64,000 bases of DNA from Riptortus pedestris (GCA_019009955.1 CM032230.1:20770001-20834000), one strand, 5' to 3'. Counted from the first letter of the stretch, positions 44,933 to 55,948 are shown. Numbers and translations: made by a program. The notes: generated by a model from the sequence alone, not told the origin.

Positions 44933-45385
44933 GTTCTATCGGTAACTAAAGATTAAGTTCGTTAAAGACTGAAATCGGGTTGAGAAAATGGGATTCGAAA
45001 ACCCTAGCCGGATTGTAAAATGTTATTGAACCAATCTTGCTAAACTATATTGAAGGTCTACAATATAGATCTTTGCATCTTTTCGTAACCCAGATATTAA
45101 TTAATATTAAAAATATTTATTAATTACAAATATTAATTAATATTTATTAATTACAAATATTAATTAATATTTATTAATTACAAATATTAATTAATATTAA
45201 AGATATTTATTAAATACAAATATTAAAGATATTTATGTTTTCTTGTTTTAAACACTTTTTTCTGGTTACTGGTTTTTAACATAGAAATAGAGAATATTTG
45301 CTGAGATGAGACCACTCGTGTGGCATCCCAGAACGCGGGAAATCTGCTTTGTCTGCGTACCCGTACGTGTGGGATTTCTGTATTT
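44931..45385 (-). mobile_element. HINE-like element, minus strand, with AT tandem repeat
   Basis: Inverted core (GGTAACTAAAGATTAAGTTCG, CTGAAATCGGG) and an inverted head region (GCGGGAAATCTGCTTTG, TGCGTACCCGTACGTG), both decayed. An AT-rich tandem repeat (45105-45235) expands the middle. The 3' block is missing. Confidence 0.65.
45105..45235. repeat. AT-rich tandem repeat, 29-33-bp unit
   Basis: ATATTAATTAATATTTATTAA-type unit followed by TTACAA repeats about four times. The last unit is degenerate (AATATTAAAGATATTTAT). Confidence 0.9.
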
Positions 45386-46054
45386 TCTATAAGTAATTAC
45401 ATTTTAAACAAAATTGAAGCATTAGTCTACTTGGCGCTTAAAAAAATAAAATAAATAAATGTAACTTAATGTCTTGGCTTAATGAATATAACTGTAGTAC
45501 ATTTGCTTTGATATTCTGTTACCAAATTATGCCATTTCGGGCAACCAATTAAATTAATGTCTGAGATTGGGCTAGACCGAAGTACATATAGTCAAACAGA
45601 ATGGGGGCCATTGAAGCTGACATGAACAATCGGGAGATGGACTTCAGCTCTCAAATTGATTAGCTCATTACAATATCAGTAGATGAGGAGCACGTTATCA
45701 GGTGCTTATCAGCTAGGGCTGAAACAGCTGTCTGAATATTACAAGTCGGGAGAGGCAAGGCAACACACTCTCGGAGGGCTGGTTGAATTTTTGACACATG
45801 ATAGCAATGAAGAATTCAATGTGAAAGGAGCAAGGCTCAGGTAGAGTACTGGAATCAAGGAGCCATGACTGCTGGAGAGATTTACCTGCTCTCCAGGATT
45901 TAGTACTCTAACTGCCTTTCCCAGTAACAAGCTTCAAGCCTAACATACATCTCCATTACGGCCAAGACTACTGCCCGTCCGTCTACAAATCCCCTTCTAG
46001 ACTGGTTTACTGGACTCCTCTAATAATCCTGTCAAACAGGGAAACCACCACTCA
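45386..46054. other. Non-repetitive island, enhancer-like in composition
   Basis: Positions 45540-46030 are balanced in composition. They contain AATTGATTAGCTCATTA (homeodomain-like), TTATCAGGTGCTTATCAGC (two GATA-like sites) and AACAGCTGTCTG (E-box). Functional meaning is inferred. No gene. Confidence 0.35.
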
Positions 46055-46620
46055 AAAAAAGTCAGTCACGCAGGGGCTGCGTAAACTAAGCAGATTTCCC
46101 ACGTGAAGTTTTACAATAGAGAAATTTCACCTGTGTCGAATAGTTACGAAAACGGCTGAAGTTAGCCGATCTCGTCTCTTCCGTTATCCGCGCACACTTA
46201 ATAAAAAGGCAAATATCTCGGTTATTATTCAAGATAGAAAATAAATCTATATAACAATATGTAAAGCAAATTTAATTTGCAATAAGATTGATTCTATACC
46301 ATGTTTCGATCCGACAAAACGGAGATATTTCGAATTTTCGAAAATCCTCCCTCTAAACGCCCCCCTCTCCCACTGGGCCGATTCTAGCCATTAACGAACT
46401 TGGTCTTTATTTATACATAAAACGTTTAAATATCGAGTTTGGTAACGACCAAGCAAACCGAGCGATGCGACCGCTAGAGCAGTAAGAGGTCCGTCCAAAA
46501 TTATATATAATTTTCGACGGACCTCATTTTCGTCATTTACTAGGTAGGATCAATGGATATTTGAGAAAATGTTTTTGCAATTTGCTTCAAGAGTTAATAG
46601 CTGATTTCCTGATCACTCGT
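46055..46620 (+). mobile_element. HINE-like element, A type, no microsatellite, broken 3' end
   Basis: Head (AAAAAAAGTCAGTCACGCAGG), A-type part (TAGTTACGAAAACGGCTG), core, then AGTAAGAGGTCCGTCCAAAATTATATATAATTTTCGACGGACC, where part of the 3' block has been copied in inverse to make a short palindrome. It ends in GATTTCCTGATCACTCGTGCTAA, without a proper hairpin. Confidence 0.85.
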
Positions 46621-47494
46621 GCTAATGGTTTATTCCAAGCACTTTATAAATTATTACGTATTCCTGAATAATTGTAACGTAATTTGCTGACTAAATTTAC
46701 TTTACTCAGTATATTTGAAGATAGTAAGAAAATGAATTAGGTAGTAGGAAATGAATCAGGACGTTAAGGAACAAAAGAACTGAAGTTAAGTTAGTTTCAA
46801 TATGTTTGCTGAAGAGGGAGTGATAGTGACGCCTAGAAAGAATCAGAAGCTGTTATAAGAAGGAAAATGCTAGGAGTGGGCGTTGGTGTAGGGCTTGTAG
46901 TGTGTGTTGACTGTGATAAAGTAAGAACTGCAAGACATCTTTCAGCGACGCCTCTAGGCTCTTCCAACAAAAACGACAAATTGCCTTCGTTTATCTTTCT
47001 ATAAAATCCTCGTATGTAATAACCCCCCACCAGAGCTAACGGCTGCAAATTGAGGGAATTCTTTCTACCAGTTACTAGTTTTTACTTTTCTTGTCAATAA
47101 GAAGAAACTCCTGACTTGTCGTGAACTGATCAGGCTGACGAAGGGAGTGTCTGGCTAATTGCGACTAAACTTGTGAGAGGCCTGCTGAAACTTGTGGAGG
47201 AACTACGGCTCTAAATGGGGAGGGGGCAGTCCAACTAGCAGCGCCTCTTTAAAAGTTAGCCTAAGGGCTCCGAATAACGAAACACCTTCCCTGGGGGGGT
47301 TTAGGGCCGATTTATCGCAGGGGGCTGTCTCCCGGCAAAGTCACCCCCAAAAAAGCCAATTTTTCCGTCGAGTCCCTACCAGCAATTCTGCTTGTTATTC
47401 ACTAAACGTGTCCAGTCTACATTCCAATTCATGTTTGTATAGGATTCTTGCTACGGGGATAAATAGAGAATTGAAGGCGGAATTAGATCATTAG
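46621..47494. other. Gene-free stretch
   Basis: The 100-codon frame at 47192-47494 (GC-balanced, serine-rich) and the 71-codon minus-strand frame at 46833-47048 carry no recognisable motif. No shared repeat. Confidence 0.35.
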
Positions 47495-47559
47495 CTTGGA
47501 GTATTTCTCAACGCGGAATATCTGCTTAGTTTGAACAGCCTCTGCCTGTCGGACTTTTA
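47495..47559 (-). mobile_element. HINE-like head fragment, minus strand
   Basis: Inverse of the head: GCGGAATATCTGCTTAGTTTG, CAGCCTCTGCCTGTCGGACTTTT. It faces away from the plus-strand copy that starts at 47560. Confidence 0.7.
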
Positions 47560-47975
47560 TTAGCAAATTCCCCTTAAGGGCTGAAAATTTAAAAAAAAAA
47601 AAAGTCTAGGTTAATATTTAAGATAGAGGAAAAAAATGTTTTTAACATTTATAGGAATATAAATTTGGAATAGTTATTGGTCGTATAAAATTATTCAATC
47701 CCACTCATAATAACGAAGATATTTTGAAATTCACAAACCACCACACTACTGGCTCGATTTCAGCCATTAACGAATTTGATCTTTTGATTTGTATAAAATG
47801 CATTAATATAGATTTCGTAATGAAAAATTGGGACAACTATATATATAGTTTTGAACAGACGTCACTATCGTCATCTCCTGGCTATAATCGGTTGACATTT
47901 CAAGAAAGTTTTCGAAAATTGAACCACAACCTTATTTTAGCTGATGGCCCCCAAAAGAAAATCTCCTAAAACGGT
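47560..47975 (+). mobile_element. HINE-like element, plus strand, head replaced
   Basis: Starts AGCAAATTCCCCTTAAGGGCTGAAAA, then core (TTAATATTTAAGATAGAGG, GATTTCAGCCATTAACGAA), a minimal ATATATATAG, the 3' block and a decayed end (AGAAAATCTCCTAAAA). Confidence 0.72.
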
Positions 47976-48327
47976 TCAGGGGAAGCAAAAACTGACAATG
48001 TCGCTGAAACCTTCAAAATTCAAAAATTTTCCCGATTAGAATACTTATTTTCAGACGTAAAAGAAAAGAAAAATATTAGCCGATATCATAAGGAATAAAT
48101 GATTTTCCGTTGACGTATACTTGAATTTAGCCACCAATATATCATATCTCTTTACTCAATCTGAGTAATATATTCAGGAGGTACTTGAAACTGAAAGCAA
48201 TGTGCCATACTCATGTCAACACCGCAGAATATCACAAGGAGTATATAAGACTCAAAACCTTGCAGCAACAATTATGCAGTTATGGGGAATTAAAATTAAA
48301 ATATTATAGTTAAATTAAAATTGATTC
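47976..48327. other. Spacer
   Basis: No gene or shared repeat recognised. Confidence 0.3.
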
Positions 48328-48545
48328 TAGGGGCTCAGATTAGCCATTTGAGTTAAGGCGTTGGTCGTAATCACTCGTGGTAAACCTAGAGTGCGGAGTT
48401 CGGTTCTCATCTGGGCAATAGGAAATTATTTATTTAATGACGAACTCACTAAATAAAATCCTCGTACCGCCCTAGAGTTGTACCTGTAGATAACCCGTCC
48501 CAATTTGCAAAAATTCCACAAGGTGGGCTATAATAAATAAACAGC
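48328..48545 (+). repeat. tRNA-derived SINE
   Basis: TAGGGGCTCAGATTAGCCATTTG, GCGGAGTTCGGTTCTCATCTG (B box mutated), TTTAATGACGAACTCACTAAA, GTACCTGTAGATAACCCGTCCC and an ATAATAAATAAAC tail. More diverged than 44576-44815. Confidence 0.85.
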
Positions 48546-49056
48546 ATAACAATTGCTTCTCATGCTGTTACTTATTTTGTCAACGTACGATTACAATAAC
48601 CAATCCGAACAATTATTTCCACGAAAATGTTACTTTTTTTATCCGCCACTGCCAAATAAAGAGAACTGGTAAAAAAATGAATATTCATAAAAAAAAAAAA
48701 TTGATCGTCTTATAAATAATTTTATTCATAAATAAACATTTGCTTACACAAGAAGTAATTTTAATATTACAAAATAACCCCTTGGTTCAGTAAGTGCAGT
48801 ATTCGATTTCCTCAAAGAGGTTACAGACCGGTGAACTCGAGAACACCCACTCACTTATATAAATAGCCTGCAATTACGGAAACACTCCATGACCCAAGGA
48901 ATTATAAATGGAGTAAATACAAGTTATTTTCAACATTATCTTTCACATGATACTATATTACCCAAAATTTGATGCGAAGTTCGGAACCACAAATCTGTGT
49001 AACTATGCCAACCCAGAAACACCCACGCAACAAAATAACTACCACTCCCCACTACT
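48546..49056. other. AT-rich spacer
   Basis: An A-run at 48690-48700. No gene. It precedes the coding-like pair at 49057. Confidence 0.35.
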
Positions 49057-49236
49057 ATGGCATCAATTGAAGCATACTTCCAGCGTTTCAACTCTCTCAA
49101 CCCAACGGAAAAACTCGCTCACGCTCGCGATTCTTATCGCACGAACGATGAAGACGATTGGGTAGAATACCTAGATTATCTAGACGAAATGCGCTTCGAG
49201 TACAGCCATCAATCATTTAACACTCATCAAGCGTGA
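49057..49236 (+). CDS. Coding-like small ORF, 59 residues, product unknown
   Basis: ATG at 49057 opens a frame with mixed, acidic composition (MASIEAYFQRFNSLNPTEKL at the start, DEDDWVEYLDYLDEM in the middle) and no AT-bias signature. Its first-to-third-position pattern looks coding, unlike the surrounding DNA. It stops at TGA 49234-49236. A second coding-like frame overlaps its end. No family recognised. It could be a domesticated or viral-type fragment, or a gene broken by a frameshift. Confidence 0.4.
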   Translation: MASIEAYFQRFNSLNPTEKLAHARDSYRTNDEDDWVEYLDYLDEMRFEYSHQSFNTHQA

Positions 49237-49402
49237 TTTTATCTATAGATATTACGCGCTCAAAAACAGAACTTTTAAGTGCGATGGTCACACACACACC
49301 TTCCACGCCGACCCCAACATCCCCGGAGACGTCCAAATCCCCCAACTATATTTATTACCTTTCTTCTATTTAATGCACAATATCAGAGATTCAAACTATT
49401 GA
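49184..49402 (+). CDS. Coding-like frame overlapping the previous ORF (partial)
   Basis: A different plus-strand frame, open after TAG (49181-49183), reads INHLTLIKRDFIYRYYALK and CDGHTHTFHADPNIPGDVQ before turning hydrophobic and stopping at TGA 49400-49402. No ATG early in the frame. Its coding-like part starts where the 49057 frame ends, so a single indel may separate two halves of one gene. Product not recognised. Confidence 0.35.
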   Translation, partial: TKCASSTAINHLTLIKRDFIYRYYALKNRTFKCDGHTHTFHADPNIPGDVQIPQLYLLPFFYLMHNIRDSNY

Positions 49403-49636
49403 GTTATGAGAGTGAAGCATCGAATATGAAAGTTAGGTCTGCTGGAGGTCAGCCTTTCGTGGGGAATGTAACTGTATATTGTAACTCTTGTTTGTTTAGG
49501 AAAAATACATTTTGGTCTCTGATCGGGTGCCCCTGAATGTACAAGGGAACTATTGTCGCCCCCATATTCTTTCTTATACACACATTAGTCAAAAACACTC
49601 CATGACAATTAATTAGATACATATGTCTTTGATTTA
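49403..49636. other. Spacer
   Basis: No recognisable feature. Short frames on both strands (49279-49581) have no motif. Confidence 0.3.
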
Positions 49637-49755
49637 TTAGCAGATTTCCCTTGAGGGAAATCAGCTATTGAGGTCGTACACATGACGCGATTTTCAATAA
49701 CTTTCTTCAAATGTCCATCGATCCTACCCAGGAGATGACGAAAATGAGGTCCGTT

Positions 49756-49812
<57 letters not shown>

Positions 49813-50200
49813 CTTACCAAACTCTATATTTAAACCCTGAATTTCTATATTCTTTCGCAGCGAAAAAACAACAGTGAAGGAACGAGGCGTTTTTTCTTAT
49901 CTGAGATAATAATTCCTTCACCATCCAGAACCTCAAAAATGGCTATATTTAAACGTTTTATGTAAAATGACAGATCAAGTTCGTTAATGATTGAAATCGG
50001 ACCAGTGGGAGGGTGGGTTTAGATTGGGGGATTTTCGAGAATTCGAAATATCTCCTTTACTATACGTCGGATCAAAACGTTGTATAGAACCAATCTTATT
50101 GAAAATTAAATTTACTATAAATATTGTTCTATACATCTATTCTCTATCTTGAATATTAACCGAGATATTTGCATTTTTATTAAGCGTAACGGACGATAAT
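49637..50200 (-). mobile_element. HINE-like element, minus strand, head lost, with small insertion
   Basis: Inverse 3' end (TTAGCAGATTTCCCTTGAGGG), 3' block, (TA)n at 49759-49809, then core to ATTTGCATTTTTATTAAGCG. The core is interrupted at 49836-49942 by 107 bases flanked by a 12-bp repeat. Confidence 0.85.
49824..49954. mobile_element. 107-bp insertion with 12-bp target duplication
   Basis: CTATATTTAAAC lies at 49824-49835 and again at 49943-49954. One copy belongs to the HINE core (TCTATATTTAAACGTTTTATG). The insert begins CCTGAATTTCTATATTC and contains a CAGTGAAGGAA / TTCCTTCACC hairpin. The duplication length suggests a retroposed RNA, but it has no A tail or pol III boxes that I can see. 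Confidence 0.7.
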
Positions 50201-50234
50201 AAGGTAATTAAAATACGTAAAATAACAACATTTA

Positions 50235-50295
50235 AAGAACATTACATGAGTACAAGCTCAATAGCATATTTCCTCCAAGGTAAATCTGCTAAAAG
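50235..50295 (+). mobile_element. HINE-like 3'-end scrap
   Basis: ACATGAGTACAAGCTCAATAGC, then TTTCCTCCAAGGTAAATCTGCTAAAAG. Confidence 0.65.
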
Positions 50296-50494
50296 CATGC
50301 ACAGGATGAGTAAAAAGGAGTTAATGAGTAAAAAGCAATAAACCACAATCTAAATTATGTGTAATAGGAAACAACGATTAAAAAATGATAGAATAAAATT
50401 ATATGGATTTTAACACACAATTACACTCACGTGATATTACTTACTAGTTGGTTACTAATATTATTTTTTCTTTTACTTAGGCATTATATGCAAT
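50296..50494. other. Spacer
   Basis: AT-rich, no recognisable feature. Confidence 0.3.
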
Positions 50495-50515
50495 TTTAGC
50501 TATTTCCCATAAGGG

Positions 50516-50583
<68 letters not shown>

Positions 50584-50840
50584 TAGCTGTTACTGCTCTA
50601 GAGGAAACTGGATACAAATTGTCTTCTGTAAAACAAAAGATCAAGTTCGCTAACGGGTGAAATCCAACAGGGGTAGTGTTAAAAGTTTAGGGGGATTCAG
50701 GAAATGAGAAATATTACTCTAGAGGAAACGATACAAATTGTCTTAAGTAAAACTAAAGATCAAATTCGTTAACGGCTGAAATCGAACAGGGGTAGGGTTA
50801 AAAGGTTGGGCGATTTAGAAAATGTGAAATATCCCCTAAC
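50495..50840 (-). mobile_element. HINE-like element, minus strand, with duplicated core
   Basis: TAGCTATTTCCCATAAGGGC, (TA)n at 50517-50582, then two tandem copies (50588-50711 and 50712-50833) of the inverted segment CTCTAGAGGAAAC...ACAAATTGTCTT...AAGATCAA(G/A)TTCG...GAAATC(C/G)AACAGGGGTAG. The 5' part is missing. Confidence 0.7.
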
Positions 50841-50939
50841 CACCCCTAACGAACTTTTTATTATTTTCCAAAAAGCCGCCTTTAAAACGTAGTTTTCTAA
50901 GAGTGTTATTCCCATTTTTAATAGTTTTGTGTTTTGTAA

Positions 50940-51265
50940 ACATGCACTGATGATGGAGGTTGCACTATGAAATTCTATTTGGCATATAAAATACTTGCAG
51001 AGCCTTTTTTTTTTTTTTTGTTTGATCCCGATGAAAATTATAATGTTCAGTTCTTGGGAAATTACGATAAATTAAACATAATGGGCGAGATGGAGAAAAC
51101 GTGAGAACGACAACATTTATAGAACACTAAATTTTCAACAAGATTTGTTATTTACAATGTTCTAATCAACCAAGTTATTCCTAATTTCGGGTTCCCTCAT
51201 TGCAGGATTTCAGCCATTAACTAACTTCATTTTAAGTTTTACATAAAACGCTAAAATATAACTAT
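50940..51265 (+). mobile_element. HINE-like element, diverged core subtype
   Basis: GATGATGGAGGTTGCACT, ATATAAAATACTTGCAG, then a core-like ATTTATAGAACACTAAATTTTCAACAAGATT and GATTTCAGCCATTAACTAAC. The same unusual front occurs at 55970-56030, so these are a subfamily. Confidence 0.6.
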
Positions 51266-51553
51266 ACCCGGACAGACTTCGTAAAAATGCAAATATCTCG
51301 GTTAATATTCAAGATAAATAAATGTATATAACCATATCTATAGTTAATTTAATTTGCAATAAGATTGGTACTATACAATTTTTCGATCCGATGCATAATA
51401 ACGGAGATATGTTGAATTTTCAAAAATCCCTCCCTCACTCTAAACCGATTTCAGCCATTAACGAACTTGATCTGTCTTTTTACATAAAACGGTTAAATAT
51501 AGAGTTTCGTAACAATCAAACAAAAATTGCGACCACTAGAGCGATAACAGACG

Positions 51554-51602
<49 letters not shown>

Positions 51603-51692
51603 CATTTTGAACGAACCTCATTTTCGTCATCTTCGTCGTCACTAGTACGACCTCAATAGCTGATTTCCCTTGAAAGAAATCTGCTAAAAATC
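51266..51692 (+). mobile_element. HINE-like element, head lost
   Basis: From GACAGACTTCGTAAAAATGC through core, (TA)n at 51555-51602, TTTTGAACGAACCTCATTTT, a deletion in the 3' block, and hairpin end (TTTCCCTTGAAAGAAATCTGCTAAAAA). Confidence 0.85.
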
Positions 51693-52051
51693 TACTAGAA
51701 CTGCTAATTGACAACCGAAATGACTGAAATAATATTTTAATGTATCGTTAGAGACTGTTAGCTAAAAATATTTACGATTATTTATATGCTTTTAATTGTG
51801 ATATTCCATCTATCAAATCAATACCTATAATGCACCTCAATTATTATTTTTTCCCCGATATCAAATAAAAGAAAAACAACATTTTGGTCTCTGGAGAACA
51901 AAAAGAAATAAATAGTGAAACATCGAACGTTTTTGAATAAGATGGATCGAACCGCAAATGATTCTGATGTGGGCATCATGTGATTATTCCTTTTACATCT
52001 ACTGTGTCAAATGAAAAAAATGTATTAACGCATACCATTTTACAAGATTTC
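51693..52051. other. Spacer
   Basis: AT-rich, no recognisable feature. Confidence 0.3.
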
Positions 52052-52665
52052 ATTTTAGCAGATTTTCCTAGGGAAATCAGCTATTGAGGTAGTACTCATG
52101 ACGGAATTTTCAAAATTTTTCTTCAAATGTCCATCGATCCTACCTAGTAGATGACGAAAATGAGGTCCGTTCAAAACTGTGTGTATATATATACATATAT
52201 ATATATATATAGATATATATAGATATATATATATATATATTTGTCTGTTACCGCTCTAGCGGTCGCAATTTTTGTTTGATCTTTGCCAAACTGGATATTT
52301 AGTCGTTTTATGTAAAAAGAAAGATCAAGTTCGTTAATGGTTGAAATCGGACCAGTGGGAGGGGGGTTTCGACAGGGGCATTTTCGTGAATTCGAAATAG
52401 CTCCGTTACTAAACGTCGAACCAATCCTAATGCAAATTAAATTTACTATAAATATTGTTATATACGTTTATTCGCTATCTTGAATATTAAACGAGATATA
52501 TGCATTTTTATCAAATCTGGGCGGTTAACGGTTGTGGCTTTCCCGCCAAAAGATAGTTCGGCCGTTTCATTAACTGCTCGGCTCTCGTGAAATTTCTCTA
52601 TTGTAAAACACCACGTGGGAAATCTGCTTAGTTTACGCAGCTCCTGCGTGACGGACTTTTTAAGT
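52052..52665 (-). mobile_element. HINE-like element, complete, minus strand, A type
   Basis: From TTTTAGCAGATTTTCCTAGG (inverse 3' end) through 3' block, compound TA/GATA microsatellite at 52187-52240, core with G-run, A-type block (GTTCGGCCGTTTCATTAAC) and a clean head at the right (CAGCTCCTGCGTGACGGACT, TTTT). Both ends are present. Confidence 0.92.
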
Positions 52666-52889
52666 TACATACCAAACCTCGGTGACAAAAACTTTGAATC
52701 AAATAATGTCATAGAAATACTGTACTCGTATCACGATAATTAGAAATGGCTTGATAAAACTTTCAGTAGCAATGGAGATGAAGTTCTAACGCCTTAGTAG
52801 ATTTCGAGCAAGAACGGAATTGTACTGCAGTTCTAAATACATTCTAAAGCTCATTGATTTGGTTTCATGCGAGTACGTCACGCTGAAGC

Positions 52890-52985
52890 TAGTCAACGAA
52901 ATTGATCTTTCTTTTGACATAAAACTACTAAATATCGAGTTTGGTAACGATCAAACAAAAATTGCGACCGCTAGAGCGGTAACAC

Positions 52986-53055
<70 letters not shown>

Positions 53056-53181
53056 TTTTGAACGGACCTCATTTTCGTCATCTACTAGGTAGGACCGATG
53101 GACATTTGAAGAAAAATTTCGAAAATTCCGTCATGAGTACAACCTCAATAGCTGATTTCCCTTAAGGGAAATCTGCTAAAA
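52890..53181 (+). mobile_element. HINE-like element, 3' third
   Basis: Begins abruptly at AGTCAACGAAATTGATCTTTC, then ATTGCGACCGCTAGAGCGG, (TA)n at 52989-53052, full 3' block and perfect hairpin GATTTCCCTTAAGGGAAATC with TGCTAAAA. Confidence 0.88.
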
Positions 53182-54005
53182 ACGGACAATTCCGTTGAAT
53201 TCAGACAATTTTTGCAAATGGTAACAGTAGCTGCCGATAGATCGCTTGTGTCAGAACACCTAAAATGCTAGATCTTGATGATTTTTTTATCTAAATGAAG
53301 CATTCCAAGAGCCGTTTAATTAGGGAAATATAAAACCGCAAATTAGGATTATGTTTAGTTTTCATTAATGACACGAAATAAAGTGTATTTCCCCTCTGTA
53401 CCTCCATGTAAAAAGTGTTAGAATTGGGTAATTAACGACAAACAGAGTGAAAAAGAAAGAAAAAAAAAGAAAATAATCTGAAATTACAATGAGAACATTT
53501 GTTCCCTTTTTTCTCCAGCTCCGAGTTTTAATTACGACATACGCCTACAACGGCCCAGAGACGGGAATGGTGACAGATAAAAAATTCAATAACCCCTTTG
53601 AAAGTCGTGTTTGCTGATATTTCCCTGCTTTTCGGAGAGCAAGCCCATTATCAGTAACGGGGAAGAACATTTTTTTTCCGGCCTCTTTGGCAGGACTTTT
53701 CCGCAACTTCAAAGCCTCGTGATACAGGGCAAAAATAAAAATTTTAATAGAGATTTTATCTTGTACACTCGAGGGTAAAAGAAGACAACAGTAGGGAGGG
53801 GAAAGGAAGCAATAAATCCGCCCATAAAAAATGTACACGAACCACTCTGCTTTTACTAACACAAATAAACAGCCATTGTAACATATCAATAGGTCATTCC
53901 TGGGCTCAGTATTCACATACTTCCTGGAACGGTGTAGTCAACTCCCAACAATTTTCAGTTTTCAAATTTCAACGGAATTATTTTTGTTGTCCCTCCCTGA
54001 ACCCA
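53182..54005. other. Non-repetitive island
   Basis: A 123-codon minus-strand frame (53545-53916) exists but has no recognisable motif, and the sequence is AT-rich in part. Positions 53500-53930 are GC-balanced. No gene called. Confidence 0.4.
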
Positions 54006-54131
54006 TTTTAGCAGATTTCCTTTGAGGGAAATCAGCTATTGAGGTTGTACTCATGACGGAATTTTCGATTTTTTTCTTCAAATGTCCATCAATCCTACCT
54101 AGGAGATGACGAAAATAAGGTCCGTTCAAAA

Positions 54132-54187
<56 letters not shown>

Positions 54188-54317
54188 TTGAACAGACCTC
54201 ATTTTCGTCATTTCCTAAGTAGGATCGATGGACATTTGAATAATTTTTCGAAAATCGCGTCATAAATACGACCTCAATAGCTGATTTCCCTTAAGGATAA
54301 TCCATAAGGGGCTAAAA
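54006..54317. mobile_element. Palindromic dimer of two HINE 3' ends around (TA)n
   Basis: 54006-54134 is an inverse 3' block starting TTTTAGCAGATTTCC. (TA)n fills 54135-54184. 54185-54317 is a direct 3' block ending in TTTCCCTTAAGGATAATCC...GCTAAAA. The two 130-base arms are near-perfect inverse copies, so the locus can form a cruciform with the hairpin termini at both outer ends. No head or core. Confidence 0.9.
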
Positions 54318-55138
54318 GTGAAAACTATGTTGAGCTGGAAAATCATTTGCTGAATAATATCCAAACGATGATATATGAGCATCAAAATCGACTATCACGC
54401 AGGCACTTGGACTGCTTTCCTAAGTATTTAGGACACAATTGAATAATAAGGTAAAAGAGTTAAAAATATGTCAAGACGATTGGGGATCACTACCAAGTAA
54501 CATGGGATGAAAAATTGCTGCTAGAGTTTGAAACGAGACTTTGACAGTTCACTCAAGAAAATCGCGCAAAAGAAGCTTCCTTTACGTTGAATAAAATAAT
54601 GTGTTATTTTGATATTCAGTGTGCTTTGTTTACTCAAAAATAATTGTACATATGTTTAACTGCATGTAATGATTCATTTGGTTTGACTTAGTTAAATTAT
54701 TTAACTATTTAATTATTATTATTTCTTTAACTATTATTTAACTCATTTACTTGCCTTAATTAAATAGGATTATATTAGTTTGACTTTGTAATTATATATC
54801 TTGGTTAGCTATAGTTCCATGCTTTTTTTCAATATGAAATATCCATATCAGTTATATTATCTTGAAAACAGGAGCTAGGGGGGAGGATAGGGAACATTTA
54901 GCCCATATTAAGAGTCAGTAGTCCAAACAGCTCTCAAAATGTTGGCACCAAATCTACTGTAGGCCTGAGTAATAAGATATACTGAAAGTAGAATATATTC
55001 AAAATTAACACAAATTTTAAAACTGTAATCTTAAAAAAAAAAATCCTTCATAAGGAGCGACAATGCTTGGAACGCGTTTGGGACAAAAATAGATGTTTTG
55101 AAAAGAAACAAAAATAATGTTGGACATTAAACTTTTAA

Positions 55139-55140
<2 letters not shown>
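54318..55140. other. AT-rich gene-free stretch
   Basis: No gene or shared repeat recognised. Confidence 0.35.
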
Positions 55141-55203
<63 letters not shown>

Positions 55204-55563
55204 GTCTTTTAACGCTCTAGCGGTCGCAATTTTTGTTTGATCGTTACGAAACTCGATATTTAACCGTTTTAAGTAAAAAGAAAGATCAAGTTTGTTAATG
55301 GCTGAAATCGGACTAGTGGGATCTTATTGCAAATTAAATTTACTATAAATATTGTTATATACATTTTTCTCTATCTTGAATATTAACCGAGATATTTGTA
55401 TTTTTATTAAATCTCGGCGCCTAACGGACGAGAGTTAGTTTCCCCAAAAGCAAGTTCGGCCGTTTCCTTGACTGACTCGGCTCTCGTGAAATTTCTCTAT
55501 TGTAAAACTTCACGTGGGAAATCTGTTAAGTTTACACAGCCCCTGCGTGACGGACTTTTTTTT
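55141..55563 (-). mobile_element. HINE-like element, minus strand, 3' block lost, A type
   Basis: (TA)n at 55141-55200, then inverted core with an internal deletion (GGACTAGTGGGATCTTATTGC joins two core parts), A-type block (GTTCGGCCGTTTCCTTGAC) and head (CAGCCCCTGCGTGACGGACT, TTTT). Confidence 0.87.
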
Positions 55564-55817
55564 TAATCTTTTTCTTTTATAACCTAATAATTCCAATTAG
55601 AATGTGGTGCTTTCCCAAAAGTTCTGTATTTTTGTTAGAAAAAAGTTTTGACCCGAAGGTCACTCCTGGGAACGAACCGTAGTTCAGTGCTCTCACGGGA
55701 CATGGCTGCTAGGAAAGATAATTACGATCGTAATACCACATATTAATCATATTAGGAACTTTTAGCACGGCATAACAACTTCAAGCAATTTGTAGCGATA
55801 TATAGGAAATTTAAAGT
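55564..55817. other. Spacer
   Basis: No recognisable feature. Confidence 0.3.
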
Positions 55818-55948
55818 CATTTTAGCAGAATTTCCGTTCGGAAAAATCATCTATTGAGATTTTACTCCTGACGCGATTTTTGAAATATTTTGACTAATGT
55901 CTATTGATCCATCTTAAGGATGAAAATGTGGTGAAATTATATAGGTTT
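55818..55948 (-). mobile_element. HINE-like 3' end, minus strand
   Basis: Inverse 3' end, decayed (TTTTAGCAGAATTTCCGTTCGG), TATTGAGATTTTACTCCTGACG, ATTGATCCATCTTAAGGATG. Faces the plus-strand copy that follows. Confidence 0.7.

Noticed and set aside
53545..53916. 123-codon minus-strand frame in unique DNA
   Set aside because: Composition follows local base bias, no recognisable motif and no splice or start context. It could not be told from chance.
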